Shown: piece after piece, positions 8,866 to 16,548 of the stretch | How positions within the stretch are numbered: position 1 is the stretch's first letter | Layout of the letters: each line of letters starts with the position of its first letter | Assembly: GCA_963697345.1 (NCBI GenBank) | Contig: CAVONS010000008.1 | Coordinates: 649,385-713,384, forward strand | Direction: 5' to 3' | DNA from: Prado023 sp963697345 | Lineage (GTDB): Bacteria > Actinomycetota > Actinomycetes > S36-B12 > CAIYMF01 | Length of the DNA stretch: 64,000 nt | Notes under the pieces: model-generated | The model's input: the letters and a program-made list of their open reading frames with translations, nothing else | What the model was told of the DNA's origin: nothing | Databases searched by the model: none | Made by a program: the position numbers and the translations under genes

Positions 8866-10935
8866 CTACTCGCCCGCGGCTGCCCGCATCTCGGCGCGCC
8901 GCGTCAGTGCCAGCTCCCGGATGGCTGCGAGGTCCTCGTCGGTGTAGACGCCGTTGACCCCGGAGATCGCCGCGAGCTTCATCCCGTGCTTGAGGCCGAT
9001 CTGGTAGATCTCCTTGACCTTCTCCCACTCGATGTTGCGCCCGACGGTGTAGGTCTCGTAGCGGCCCTCGAGCGCCAGGGCGATCGTCTCGGCCAGGCAC
9101 GCGTACACCACGCCGTCAGGCAGCCCGATGTTGCGCATGTGCACGTCACCGGGCAGCTCGATCTCACCGGACTCGATGACGAGCACATCGGGGCGCTTGG
9201 CAACGTCCTCGGCCGAGAGGTCCAGCGGGCGGGCCACATCGGTGATCACGCAGCCGGGCTTGACGTCCATGATGTCCAGCACGCGCTTGCCCGCCCCCGA
9301 GGTGGCTGTGACGATCATGTCCATGTCCGGCAGCGCCTCGACCGGGGTCGCTGCCACGTGGATCGTGGCACGCGGGTTCTCACGTTCGATGTCGGCCTTG
9401 AGCGCGAGGAGCTTCGCGGTCTCCGGCGAGATCAGGTACAGGTCATCGCTGGCCAGGGCGAGCAGCCGGGAGCACACGGAGCCGATCGCCCCGGTGGCGC
9501 CGACGACCATCGCCTTGCCCTGGATGCGTCCGTCCTCATCGAGTTCGGACAGCCCAAGACGCTCCAGCGCATCGTGTGCGGCCCAGAGGGCGCCTGAGGC
9601 GGAGTAGCTGTTGCCGGTCGTGATCGGCAGGGAGGCCTGCTTGGCGACCGTCACACCAGCGTCGCCGACGACCTTGGTGAAGGCGCCCAGGCCCATGATC
9701 TGCGCGCCGAGCTTCTTGGCCTCATCGGCCGCCGCCAGCAGGCGTGCGTAGGTGAACTCGGGGCTGTGGGCCAGCAGCTCCTTCGGCGTGCCACCCACCG
9801 TGATCAGCCACCCCTCAGCCTCGTCACCGGTGGGGGAGGACACGCCCGTGATCCGCCCGTACTTCATGGGCGGCGCGTAGGCCATGGCCTTCTCGATCCC
9901 GTCCATGACGAACGAGGGTGACACCTTCTCGATGGTGTTCAACGGCTCCACGTTGGTCAGGTAGCGCTGGGAGAGGGGGTGGATGACGAACGCGAACCTG
10001 CTGCGCCGCCGGAACCCATTCGGGTACAGCACACGCGGTTCCAGGCCGGCCGACACGATCATGTCGAGGAGGTCGTCGTTCGTCAGCCGCCCCAACGGGC
10101 TCGACGAGACGGCGAGCATCATCGCCTCAAGCACAGCAGCGGTGATGGTGAAGTCGAACGGCTGCGGCGTGGAGTCCAGGACCATGTCCACGTCGTGATC
10201 AGCGATCAGCGCCAGGCGGTCGTCGGAGATCGACGAGGTCACGACGGACTTTCCGCGCAGGTCACCAACGCCGAAGGCCTCGATCTCCTCGAATGTGCCG
10301 ACCACGACGTGCGCGTCGGCCAGCGCCCGGCGGGCCAACGAGCTGCTCAGGCGGTGGCCCGGGGCCTTGACGTTGGACTTGACCACCGCGGGCAGCTGGC
10401 GCACGGGCCACATGGCGGTGTTCGCCGCGAGCCCCAGGAGCGGGTTGGCGTCCAGGCGCCGCAACACGTCCAGGCGCAGCAGCGGATCGGCGAAATCGAA
10501 GTTCTCGGTGTACTCCGCGAGGTTGCGGATGGTCCGGGCGTGGTTCATCCCGCCGAGAACCACGACGCGCGCGTTCGTGTAGTACCCGGGCATGGTGCTC
10601 TGCACATGCCGGATGGACCACTCCTGAAGCACGTCACGCAGGGCATGCCCGTTGGTCACTGGAACCATCCGCGTGGCCCGCATGACCCGGGTCACGGCCT
10701 CGAGGTCGCCGTCATAGAGCCCCGACGCCCGGGCTTCACGGATACCCGTCACCGCGATGACGTCCGCTTCCTCGGCCCACTTGGCAACGAGCTCCTCGGC
10801 AGCGCCGACATCTCCGTTGGTCCCAATGCGCCGCAGATGGAAGTCGGTGTCGAGGAAGCGCACGTGCTGGTCGTAGTCCCGGTCGGATCCGGCCAGGCTG
10901 ACGTTGACGATCACGGCGGGCTTTGCGGTGGTCAT
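8866..10935 (-). CDS. Long-chain acyl-ACP/acyl-CoA reductase-like fusion protein (689 aa)
   Basis: The C-terminal part (about 314-689) resembles cyanobacterial aldehyde-forming acyl-ACP reductase (AAR). It starts FAFVIHPLS, has MGLGAFTKVVGDAG and ITTGNSYSAS, a nucleotide-binding VVGATGAIGS near 477-486, and YACLAETIALALEGRYE with Cys613 at the place of the AAR catalytic Cys, then TVGRNIEWEKV. AAR reduces acyl-ACP or acyl-CoA to fatty aldehyde with NADPH. The N-terminal ~310 residues are additional and look like one or two Rossmann-type alpha/beta units (VVVLGGMNHARTIRNL; LADAHVVVGTFEEIEAFG); their role is unknown. The ATG at 10935 follows a GGAG. The gene is 46 bp downstream of a fatty-acyl-reductase-like SDR, likely one operon. 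Confidence 0.75.
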   Translation of the reverse strand: MTTAKPAVIVNVSLAGSDRDYDQHVRFLDTDFHLRRIGTNGDVGAAEELVAKWAEEADVIAVTGIREARASGLYDGDLEAVTRVMRATRMVPVTNGHALRDVLQEWSIRHVQSTMPGYYTNARVVVLGGMNHARTIRNLAEYTENFDFADPLLRLDVLRRLDANPLLGLAANTAMWPVRQLPAVVKSNVKAPGHRLSSSLARRALADAHVVVGTFEEIEAFGVGDLRGKSVVTSSISDDRLALIADHDVDMVLDSTPQPFDFTITAAVLEAMMLAVSSSPLGRLTNDDLLDMIVSAGLEPRVLYPNGFRRRSRFAFVIHPLSQRYLTNVEPLNTIEKVSPSFVMDGIEKAMAYAPPMKYGRITGVSSPTGDEAEGWLITVGGTPKELLAHSPEFTYARLLAAADEAKKLGAQIMGLGAFTKVVGDAGVTVAKQASLPITTGNSYSASGALWAAHDALERLGLSELDEDGRIQGKAMVVGATGAIGSVCSRLLALASDDLYLISPETAKLLALKADIERENPRATIHVAATPVEALPDMDMIVTATSGAGKRVLDIMDVKPGCVITDVARPLDLSAEDVAKRPDVLVIESGEIELPGDVHMRNIGLPDGVVYACLAETIALALEGRYETYTVGRNIEWEKVKEIYQIGLKHGMKLAAISGVNGVYTDEDLAAIRELALTRRAEMRAAAGE

Positions 10936-10981
10936 GATGTGCTCCAGAGGTGGGGTGCGTTGGTCGGGGCCGGGGGGTTGG

Positions 10982-12073
10982 TCAGGTCATGGCTTGTGAG
11001 GAGTGCTCCGGATGGGCTGCCCAGTAGTCGAGCAGGCGTTCGGCGTAGCTGGAGAAGGCGGGGCAGCTGACGCCGGTCCCCTGGAGGTCGGTCACGGCAT
11101 TGGTCGTGGCGTACGTGGTGTGCGCGGCCAGGTAGTCAAGTGCCTCGGCGGGGAGTCCGAGGAGCTTCTCCATGCCCGGCACGTGGCCCACGACCGCCCT
11201 GGTCAGGCCCAGCGGCAGGGGGATCTTCACAGGTCGCCGCCCGAGGTAGGTGGCCAGGATGTCGACGACCTCGCCCGTGGTCGGTGGGTTCGGGTCGGTC
11301 AGCGCGTAGGTCCGGCCCAGCGAGCGGTCCATGACCGACAGGACGTCCATCGCGGCGATGACGTAGTCGCGCGGGACGAGCCCGGCCCGGACGACGTCGA
11401 AGTCGCCCACACCCGGGATCAGCGCCACCTTCGGGATCCTCTGGATGTAGGTGGCATAGAAGTACGGGCCGTCGTACTTCTGCGTCTCGCCCGTCATCGA
11501 ATCCCCGACCACGATCCCGGGCCGGTAGATCGTTGCCGGGAGCCCGGCCTTGATCGCCCGGCGAACGAGGACCTCGGCCTCGAACTTCGTGGATTCGTAG
11601 TGGTTCAGGAAGCCCTGCCCGAGGTCGAGATCATCCTCGGGGAACTCCCCGTTGTAGTCCCCGCTCACGTAGCACGTGCTGACGTACTGCAGGCGGTCGA
11701 ACTGTGCCCGGGATTGGCAGAACTCGATGATGTGACCTGTGCCCTCGACGTTGACCCGGCGGGCGATCGCCTCGGGGACCGACAGGTCGTACACGGCAGC
11801 GAGGTGCCACACCTCGGTGACGTCGGCCAGCAGGGGGCGATGCGTGACGTCCACGCCCAGGCCGGGAACAGTGATGTCGCCCTCGATGAGCACTATCCGG
11901 TCCACGACGTGCGGATGCGCGGACTCGATCTGGGCCATCCGCTCCCGTGCGAGTTCGAGGTGCTGGGGTTGGACGAGGCACACGGCCCGGACTCCATCGC
12001 GACGGGCCAGCACCTTGGGCAGCACCGCTGACCCGAGGAAGCCGGGGAAGCCGGTCATCAACAAGGAACTCAC
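10982..12073 (-). CDS. NAD(P)-dependent extended SDR, fatty-acyl-reductase/thioester-reductase-like
   Basis: A 363-residue Rossmann-fold oxidoreductase. The cofactor motif is MTGFPGFLGS (TGxxGxxG), followed by WHLAAVYDLS, YVSTCYVSG and the catalytic YESTK (YxxxK), then IYRPGIVVGDSMTGE. This order matches the male-sterility/thioester-reductase branch, which reduces acyl thioesters or aldehydes. The GTG at 12073 was chosen because GTGGAGGC lies 8-14 nt upstream and the protein then starts directly at the Rossmann fold. It is upstream of and co-directional with the AAR-like gene, consistent with a pathway making long-chain aldehyde and then alcohol. That coupling is inference. Confidence 0.82.
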   Translation of the reverse strand: MSSLLMTGFPGFLGSAVLPKVLARRDGVRAVCLVQPQHLELARERMAQIESAHPHVVDRIVLIEGDITVPGLGVDVTHRPLLADVTEVWHLAAVYDLSVPEAIARRVNVEGTGHIIEFCQSRAQFDRLQYVSTCYVSGDYNGEFPEDDLDLGQGFLNHYESTKFEAEVLVRRAIKAGLPATIYRPGIVVGDSMTGETQKYDGPYFYATYIQRIPKVALIPGVGDFDVVRAGLVPRDYVIAAMDVLSVMDRSLGRTYALTDPNPPTTGEVVDILATYLGRRPVKIPLPLGLTRAVVGHVPGMEKLLGLPAEALDYLAAHTTYATTNAVTDLQGTGVSCPAFSSYAERLLDYWAAHPEHSSQAMT

Positions 12074-12298
12074 GTCCGCTGCCTCCACTTCGTGATTGCG
12101 CACCGCCTGCACCACATCTGCAGCGCCCTGCCATCCTACTGGCCAGTAACTTCGGAGGCGCGGTCCAATGGTCCCGACCGCGAGACCGGAAGACCTGAGG
12201 GGCCCTCAGGATCCGCGAGCGAGCCCCGGGCCCGGCCCCACTTCGCACCACCCGGTGGCCGCACGGCGAGGTCTCGGCGTCCATGCGACGATTTGCCC

Positions 12299-13453
12299 GT
12301 GAGCACTCAGAGGCCGGACGGCCCACCGGTGACCTCCCTCGGGGAGCGCCTGGGCGCCGATCACCCGCTCGCGGCCGGGCGCACATCGGAGTCACTCCTG
12401 CTGCGCGCTTCCCGCGGGCAGTCGGTGGACCACACCCCGGTGTGGTTCATGCGGCAGGCGGGCCGGTCCCTGCCCGAGTACCGCAAGGTCCGCGAGGGCA
12501 CGGCGATGCTCGAGTCCTGCTTCACTGCCGACCTGGTCGTCGAGATCACCCACCAACCCGTTCGGCGCCACCATGTGGATGCCGCGATCTTCTTCTCCGA
12601 CATCGTCGTCCCCCTGCGGGCAATCGGCGTGGACCTCGACATCGTCCCCGGTGTCGGTCCCGTGGTGGCCCAGCCCATCCGTGATGCCGAAGGGGTGGCT
12701 CAGTTGCGCGACCTCACCGACGAGGACGTGGCGCCGGTGCTCGAGGCCGTGCGCGCGCTCACTGATGCGACTGGTCCGCTGGGCGGCACTCCGCTGATCG
12801 GTTTCGCCGGCGCGCCCTTCACCCTGGCCAGCTACCTGATCGAGGGCGGGCCCAGCCGTGACCACGCGCGGACCAAGGCACTCATGTACAGCGATCCAGA
12901 GCTCTGGAACGACCTTGCTGGCCGGCTGGCCCGGATCGCCGGGGGGTTCCTGCGGATGCAGATCCTGGCCGGGGCCAGCGCCGTCCAGCTGTTCGACTCA
13001 TGGGCCGGCGCCCTACCCGCAGCCGACTACGAGGCGCTGGTGCTGCCCCATGTCCGCACGGCACTGGCGACCGTGGACGACCTCTGCGTGGAGCACGACA
13101 TCCCACGAATCCTGTTCGGGGTGGGCACGGGCGAGCTGCTGTCCACCATGGCCAGCGCCGGCTCGGAGGTGATGGGCGTGGACTTCCGGGTCCCGCTCGA
13201 TGTCGCCGCTGATCGGATCCCGGCGCCCACTGCGCTGCAGGGCAACCTCGATCCGGCGGTCGTGAGGGCAACTCCCGAGGCGGTGGCAGCCCGCGTGGAC
13301 GCGGTCCTTGCCGCGGCGCGTCGCAGCGGGCGTGGGCACATCTTCAACCTCGGCCACGGCGTCGTCCCGGACACCGATCCGGATGTGCTCACGCGCATCG
13401 TCGAACGCGTTCATGCCAGCGGGCCAGTCCCTGCAACGGCGATCCCACGGTGA
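12299..13453 (+). CDS. hemE: Uroporphyrinogen decarboxylase
   Basis: Converts uroporphyrinogen III to coproporphyrinogen III in heme synthesis. The family signature PVWFMRQAGRSLPEYRKVR is present near the N-terminus, then IFFSDIVVPLRAIG, GFAGAPFTLASYLIEGG, DSWAGALPAADYE and the C-terminal HIFNLGHGVVPDTDP. Length is 384 residues from the GTG at 12299, about 30 residues longer than the bacterial norm because of a hydrophilic N-terminus. The continuous reading frame extends further upstream, but that part has no homology or ribosome site. It is the first gene of the hemE-hemY-hemQ set. Confidence 0.97.
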   Translation: MSTQRPDGPPVTSLGERLGADHPLAAGRTSESLLLRASRGQSVDHTPVWFMRQAGRSLPEYRKVREGTAMLESCFTADLVVEITHQPVRRHHVDAAIFFSDIVVPLRAIGVDLDIVPGVGPVVAQPIRDAEGVAQLRDLTDEDVAPVLEAVRALTDATGPLGGTPLIGFAGAPFTLASYLIEGGPSRDHARTKALMYSDPELWNDLAGRLARIAGGFLRMQILAGASAVQLFDSWAGALPAADYEALVLPHVRTALATVDDLCVEHDIPRILFGVGTGELLSTMASAGSEVMGVDFRVPLDVAADRIPAPTALQGNLDPAVVRATPEAVAARVDAVLAAARRSGRGHIFNLGHGVVPDTDPDVLTRIVERVHASGPVPATAIPR

Positions 13454-13496
13454 GTCCCGTCGTCGGCCGCAGGATCGGGGATGGCAGAGTGAACCC

Positions 13497-15008
13497 GTGA
13501 GCGCCAAGAGACCCTCCCGCCGGTCGGGAAGCAGTTCGCAATCGTCCACACGTCCCATCGAGGCCCGGCCGACGCGGCACGTCGTCGTCGTCGGTGCCGG
13601 CATCTCCGGACTGGCGGCCGCGTGGTTCCTCGTCCGTACGTATCCGGGCATCGAGGTCACCGTGCTGGAGGCGGGCCCCCAGGTGGGTGGCAAGCTCTCG
13701 GTCAGTGACGTGGCAGGGATCGCCGTGGACGAGGGCGCGGAGTCCTTCATCGCCAGCCGGCCGGAGGCGCTGCGCCTGGCGCGTGAGGTGGGCCTGGAGA
13801 CCGAGCTGGTGATGCCCGCCGAGTTCAAGGCCTCCGTCCTGACCCGTGGCCGTATCCGGGCGATGCCGAGTGGTCAGTTCATGGGCATCCCCACCGACCT
13901 GCGGTCCCTGGCGCAGAGCGAGGTCCTGTCCCTGCCGGGCCTGATGCGTGTTCCCCTGGATCGGATCATCTCCGAGACGCCCCTGGGTGAGGACGTGGCT
14001 GTCGGGAGCTACATCGCCGCCCGCGTGGGTCGCGAGGTCGTCGACCGGCTCGTGGAGCCGCTTCTCGGCGGGGTCTACGCGGGGCGCGCCGACTCCCTGT
14101 CGATGCAGGCGACCATGCCCGCGCTGTTCCGCGAGCTGCATCATGATCGCTCACTGCTGAGCGCGACCCGTCGCGTCGCCGGCGGCGGCATGGAGGCCGC
14201 AGGGGCGCGGCGTGGGCTGCCCTTCCGAGGGGTCGTGGGGGGCGTGGGGCGGGTCCCCGGCGCGATGGCTGCGGCTCTGGTCGGAAGCGGTGTGCAGATC
14301 CGCACGCGCGCCACGGTCCGGGGTCTCAGGCCCGCCGAGTCCGGCTGGGTCCTGGAGGTCGGATCCGCAGCGTCGCCCGAGCTGATCGAGGCTGACGGCG
14401 TCATCGTGGCCACGCCGGCCGCCCCGGCCGCTCGCCTGCTCTCCGAGGTGACCCCGCAGGTGGCGATGGAGCTCGCCGGCATCGAGGCCGCAAGTGTGGC
14501 CACGATCGCCCTGGCGTTCCGCACCGAGGACGTGCACGCCCGCCTCACCGGCTCTGGACTCCTGATCCCGCCCATCGAGGGGCGGGCGATCAAGGCCATC
14601 ACCTACCTGGACCGCAAGTGGGGATGGCTCGGCGATGCCTCAGAGCGCGCTGGGCTGCGCCTGATGCGCGTCTCGATCGGCCGGCACGGCGAGGCGGAGG
14701 TGCTCCAGCGCACCGACGAGGAGCTCGTGGAGCTGGCCCGGATCGACCTCAACCACATCCTGGGAATTGCGGGTGCCCCCGTGGATGCCCGCGTGACGCG
14801 ATGGGGTGGATCCCTCCCGCAGTACGCCGTGGGTCACCGCGCCAAGCTGGAGCGGATCAACCTGGGCATGCGCGACCAGCCCACGCTGGCGCTCTGCGGA
14901 GCCTCCTACGACGGCGTCGGTGTGGCGGCCTGCGTCGGCTCGGCCTACGAGGCAGCCGGACGTGTGGCCCACAGCGTGCTCGAGGTTGCGGACAGCACCC
15001 ATGGCTGA
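13497..15008 (+). CDS. hemY: Coproporphyrinogen III/protoporphyrinogen oxidase
   Basis: An FAD enzyme that in Gram-positive bacteria oxidises coproporphyrinogen III to coproporphyrin III. A 27-residue Ser/Arg-rich lead precedes the dinucleotide-binding VVVVGAGISGLAAAWFLV. Further landmarks are VDEGAESFIASRPE, VEPLLGGVYAGRADSLSMQATMP (split here from the following FRELH), GGVGRVPGAMAAAL and the C-terminal FAD-contact region LCGASYDGVGVAACVGSA. Length is 503 residues. The GTG at 13497 is the last start before the fold. Its stop overlaps the hemQ ATG by 8 bp, indicating translational coupling. Confidence 0.94.
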   Translation: MSAKRPSRRSGSSSQSSTRPIEARPTRHVVVVGAGISGLAAAWFLVRTYPGIEVTVLEAGPQVGGKLSVSDVAGIAVDEGAESFIASRPEALRLAREVGLETELVMPAEFKASVLTRGRIRAMPSGQFMGIPTDLRSLAQSEVLSLPGLMRVPLDRIISETPLGEDVAVGSYIAARVGREVVDRLVEPLLGGVYAGRADSLSMQATMPALFRELHHDRSLLSATRRVAGGGMEAAGARRGLPFRGVVGGVGRVPGAMAAALVGSGVQIRTRATVRGLRPAESGWVLEVGSAASPELIEADGVIVATPAAPAARLLSEVTPQVAMELAGIEAASVATIALAFRTEDVHARLTGSGLLIPPIEGRAIKAITYLDRKWGWLGDASERAGLRLMRVSIGRHGEAEVLQRTDEELVELARIDLNHILGIAGAPVDARVTRWGGSLPQYAVGHRAKLERINLGMRDQPTLALCGASYDGVGVAACVGSAYEAAGRVAHSVLEVADSTHG

Positions 15009-15708
15009 ACCTGGCACCACAGGCAAGCGTCCCGGCCAGGGCAAGGCCGCCCGCGATCTCAACACCCAGATCCGCTACACGATGTGGTCGGTCTACCGGC
15101 TGGCGCCGGGATCATCGCCGTCCGGGCTCGTCGCCGACGTCGTGGCGGGCGTGGCGCACGAGGACGTGGTCCTGCGTGGTGCCTACGACGTGGGGGGCCT
15201 GCGGGGGGATGCCGACGTCATGCTGTGGTGGCACGGCCCCTCCGCGGAGTCGCTGCAGGCCGCGTACCGCCATATCGCCGACGCGACTGACGGTCGGCTC
15301 GCTCCCGTGTGGTCACAGATGGGGCTGCACCGGCCCGCGGAGTTCAACCGATCGCACGTTCCGGCCTTCCTGGCCGAGGAGCGCGCCCGCGACTGGGTGT
15401 GCGTGTACCCGTTCGTGCGCTCCTACGAGTGGTACCTGCTCGAGGAGTCCGAGCGCCGCGCGATGCTCGTCGAGCACGGTCAGATGGGCCGCGACTACCC
15501 GGATGTGCGCGCCAACACCGTCTCGGCGTTCGCGCTCGGGGACTACGAGTGGCTGCTGGCCTTCGAGGCCGACGAGCTGCACCGGATCGTGGACCTCATG
15601 CGCCACCTGCGCGGATCGACAGCGCGCCGACATGTGCGTGAGGAGATCCCGTTCTACACGGGGCGGCGGGTCGAGGTGGAGTCGGTCGACGCCCTGCTGC
15701 GCGGCTGA
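15001..15708 (+). CDS. hemQ: Coproheme decarboxylase (HemQ/ChdC)
   Basis: The chlorite-dismutase-family enzyme that decarboxylates coproheme to heme b, the last step of the coproporphyrin-dependent pathway. Key features are VLRGAYDVGGLRGDADVMLWW, VCVYPFVRSYEWYLL with the catalytic Tyr (Y136), and VEHGQMGRDYPDVRANTV with the proximal heme His (H159), then FALGDYEWLLAFEAD. Length is 235 residues. The ATG at 15001 lies inside the 3' end of hemY. Together with hemE and hemY this shows a coproporphyrin-type heme route; no hemH is in the window. Confidence 0.96.
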   Translation: MAEPGTTGKRPGQGKAARDLNTQIRYTMWSVYRLAPGSSPSGLVADVVAGVAHEDVVLRGAYDVGGLRGDADVMLWWHGPSAESLQAAYRHIADATDGRLAPVWSQMGLHRPAEFNRSHVPAFLAEERARDWVCVYPFVRSYEWYLLEESERRAMLVEHGQMGRDYPDVRANTVSAFALGDYEWLLAFEADELHRIVDLMRHLRGSTARRHVREEIPFYTGRRVEVESVDALLRG

Positions 15709-15857
15709 GCGGTGCAGTTCGTCCAGCTCGCCTCTGCTCGGGGAGTCCTGGCCGCGCCGTCGACGATCGGCTCCGGTACGCGCATGTGGCGGACGTGGTC
15801 GAGATCCAGTTGGCGCCCCGCAGCACCGTGGTCAGTCGGGACGCCTACTCGAGGGCG

Positions 15858-16304
15858 TCAGGCTGATGCCCCAGGTGTCATCCTCAGGCTGATGGAATTG
15901 ATGCAGTAGCGCAGGTCGGTCGGCGTGCCGTAGCCCTCGCCGGCGAAGACGTGCCCGAGGTGGGACCCGCACGAGGCACACCGCACCTCGGTCCGCTTCA
16001 TCCCCATCGAGCTGTCCTCGATCTCGATGATCGACTCCCCGGCCAGGGGTGAGAAGAACGACGGCCAGCCGCAGTGCGAGTCGAACTTGGTCTCGCTGCG
16101 GAACAGCTCCGCGTCGCAGGCACGGCACGAGTAGACCCCAACGTCCTTGGTGTCGGTGTACTCCCCGACGAACGGTCGCTCAGTGCCCCCCTCACGCAGC
16201 ACCTTCCGCTCCTCGGCGGTGAGGCGCGCGGCCCACTCCTCCTCGGTGAGCGAGACCTCGTAGGTGGAGCCGTCCGGACGTGTGGCGGAGACGTGATGAC
16301 CCAT
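15858..16304 (-). CDS. msrB: Peptide-methionine (R)-S-oxide reductase
   Basis: Repairs the R epimer of methionine sulfoxide in oxidised proteins. Two CxxC pairs (YSCRACD and VRCASCG) form the structural zinc site, CGWPSFF and HLGHVF are conserved, and RYCINSISLR near the C-terminus holds the catalytic Cys. Length is 148 residues from the ATG at 16304, where the family N-terminus begins. It is convergent with hemQ. The 149 bp between them have no convincing gene or hairpin. Confidence 0.96.
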   Translation of the reverse strand: MGHHVSATRPDGSTYEVSLTEEEWAARLTAEERKVLREGGTERPFVGEYTDTKDVGVYSCRACDAELFRSETKFDSHCGWPSFFSPLAGESIIEIEDSSMGMKRTEVRCASCGSHLGHVFAGEGYGTPTDLRYCINSISLRMTPGASA

Positions 16305-16380
16305 GGAGCAACGGTAGACGCCAAGCCCGCCAAGCGAAACCGCAACGCCCAACCCCCTCGGCCCGTCCCGCGGCACCCCC

Positions 16381-16417
16381 CTCCGCCCCCCTCCGCCCCC
16401 CTCCGCCCCCCTCCGCG
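16381..16417. repeat. Short C-rich tandem repeat (10-bp unit)
   Basis: Three perfect copies of CTCCGCCCCC and a partial fourth occur in the msrB/LigD-polymerase divergent intergenic region. The strand bias is extreme (only C, T and G). It is a likely slippage site and could be length-variable. Confidence 0.8.
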
Positions 16418-16422
16418 CTTTG

Positions 16423-16472
16423 CGGCAGGTTTCGGGTCGTTGGGGCGTCGGAAGCTTGGAGCAAACCTGCCG
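16423..16472. promoter_or_regulatory. 10-bp inverted repeat upstream of the LigD-type polymerase
   Basis: CGGCAGGTTT at 16423-16432 and its exact complement AAACCTGCCG at 16463-16472 are separated by 30 bp. They lie 64 bp before the inferred promoter. The wide spacing (40 bp centre to centre, about four helical turns) suits a looping or dimeric regulator better than a terminator. Confidence 0.35.
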
Positions 16473-16535
16473 AGGCCGACCGAAAGCTGCCGCGAATCGG
16501 GGCGGTGCCGCGGGGCGTGCGGTGGCGGGGCGGGC

Positions 16536-16541
16536 TAGCGT
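16536..16541 (+). promoter_or_regulatory. Leaderless -10 box of the LigD-type polymerase gene
   Basis: TAGCGT is followed by 7 nt and then the GTG at 16549. There is no ribosome site in between. Confidence 0.5.
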
Positions 16542-16548
16542 TGCGCGG

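Noticed and set aside
15712..15909. 65-residue frame between hemQ and msrB
   Set aside because: No ribosome site or leaderless box, a mixed-frame look, and overlap with the msrB 3' end.
16381..16417. C-rich repeat considered as a CRISPR or attachment site
   Set aside because: The unit is only 10 bp and contiguous, with no spacers or flanking integrase.
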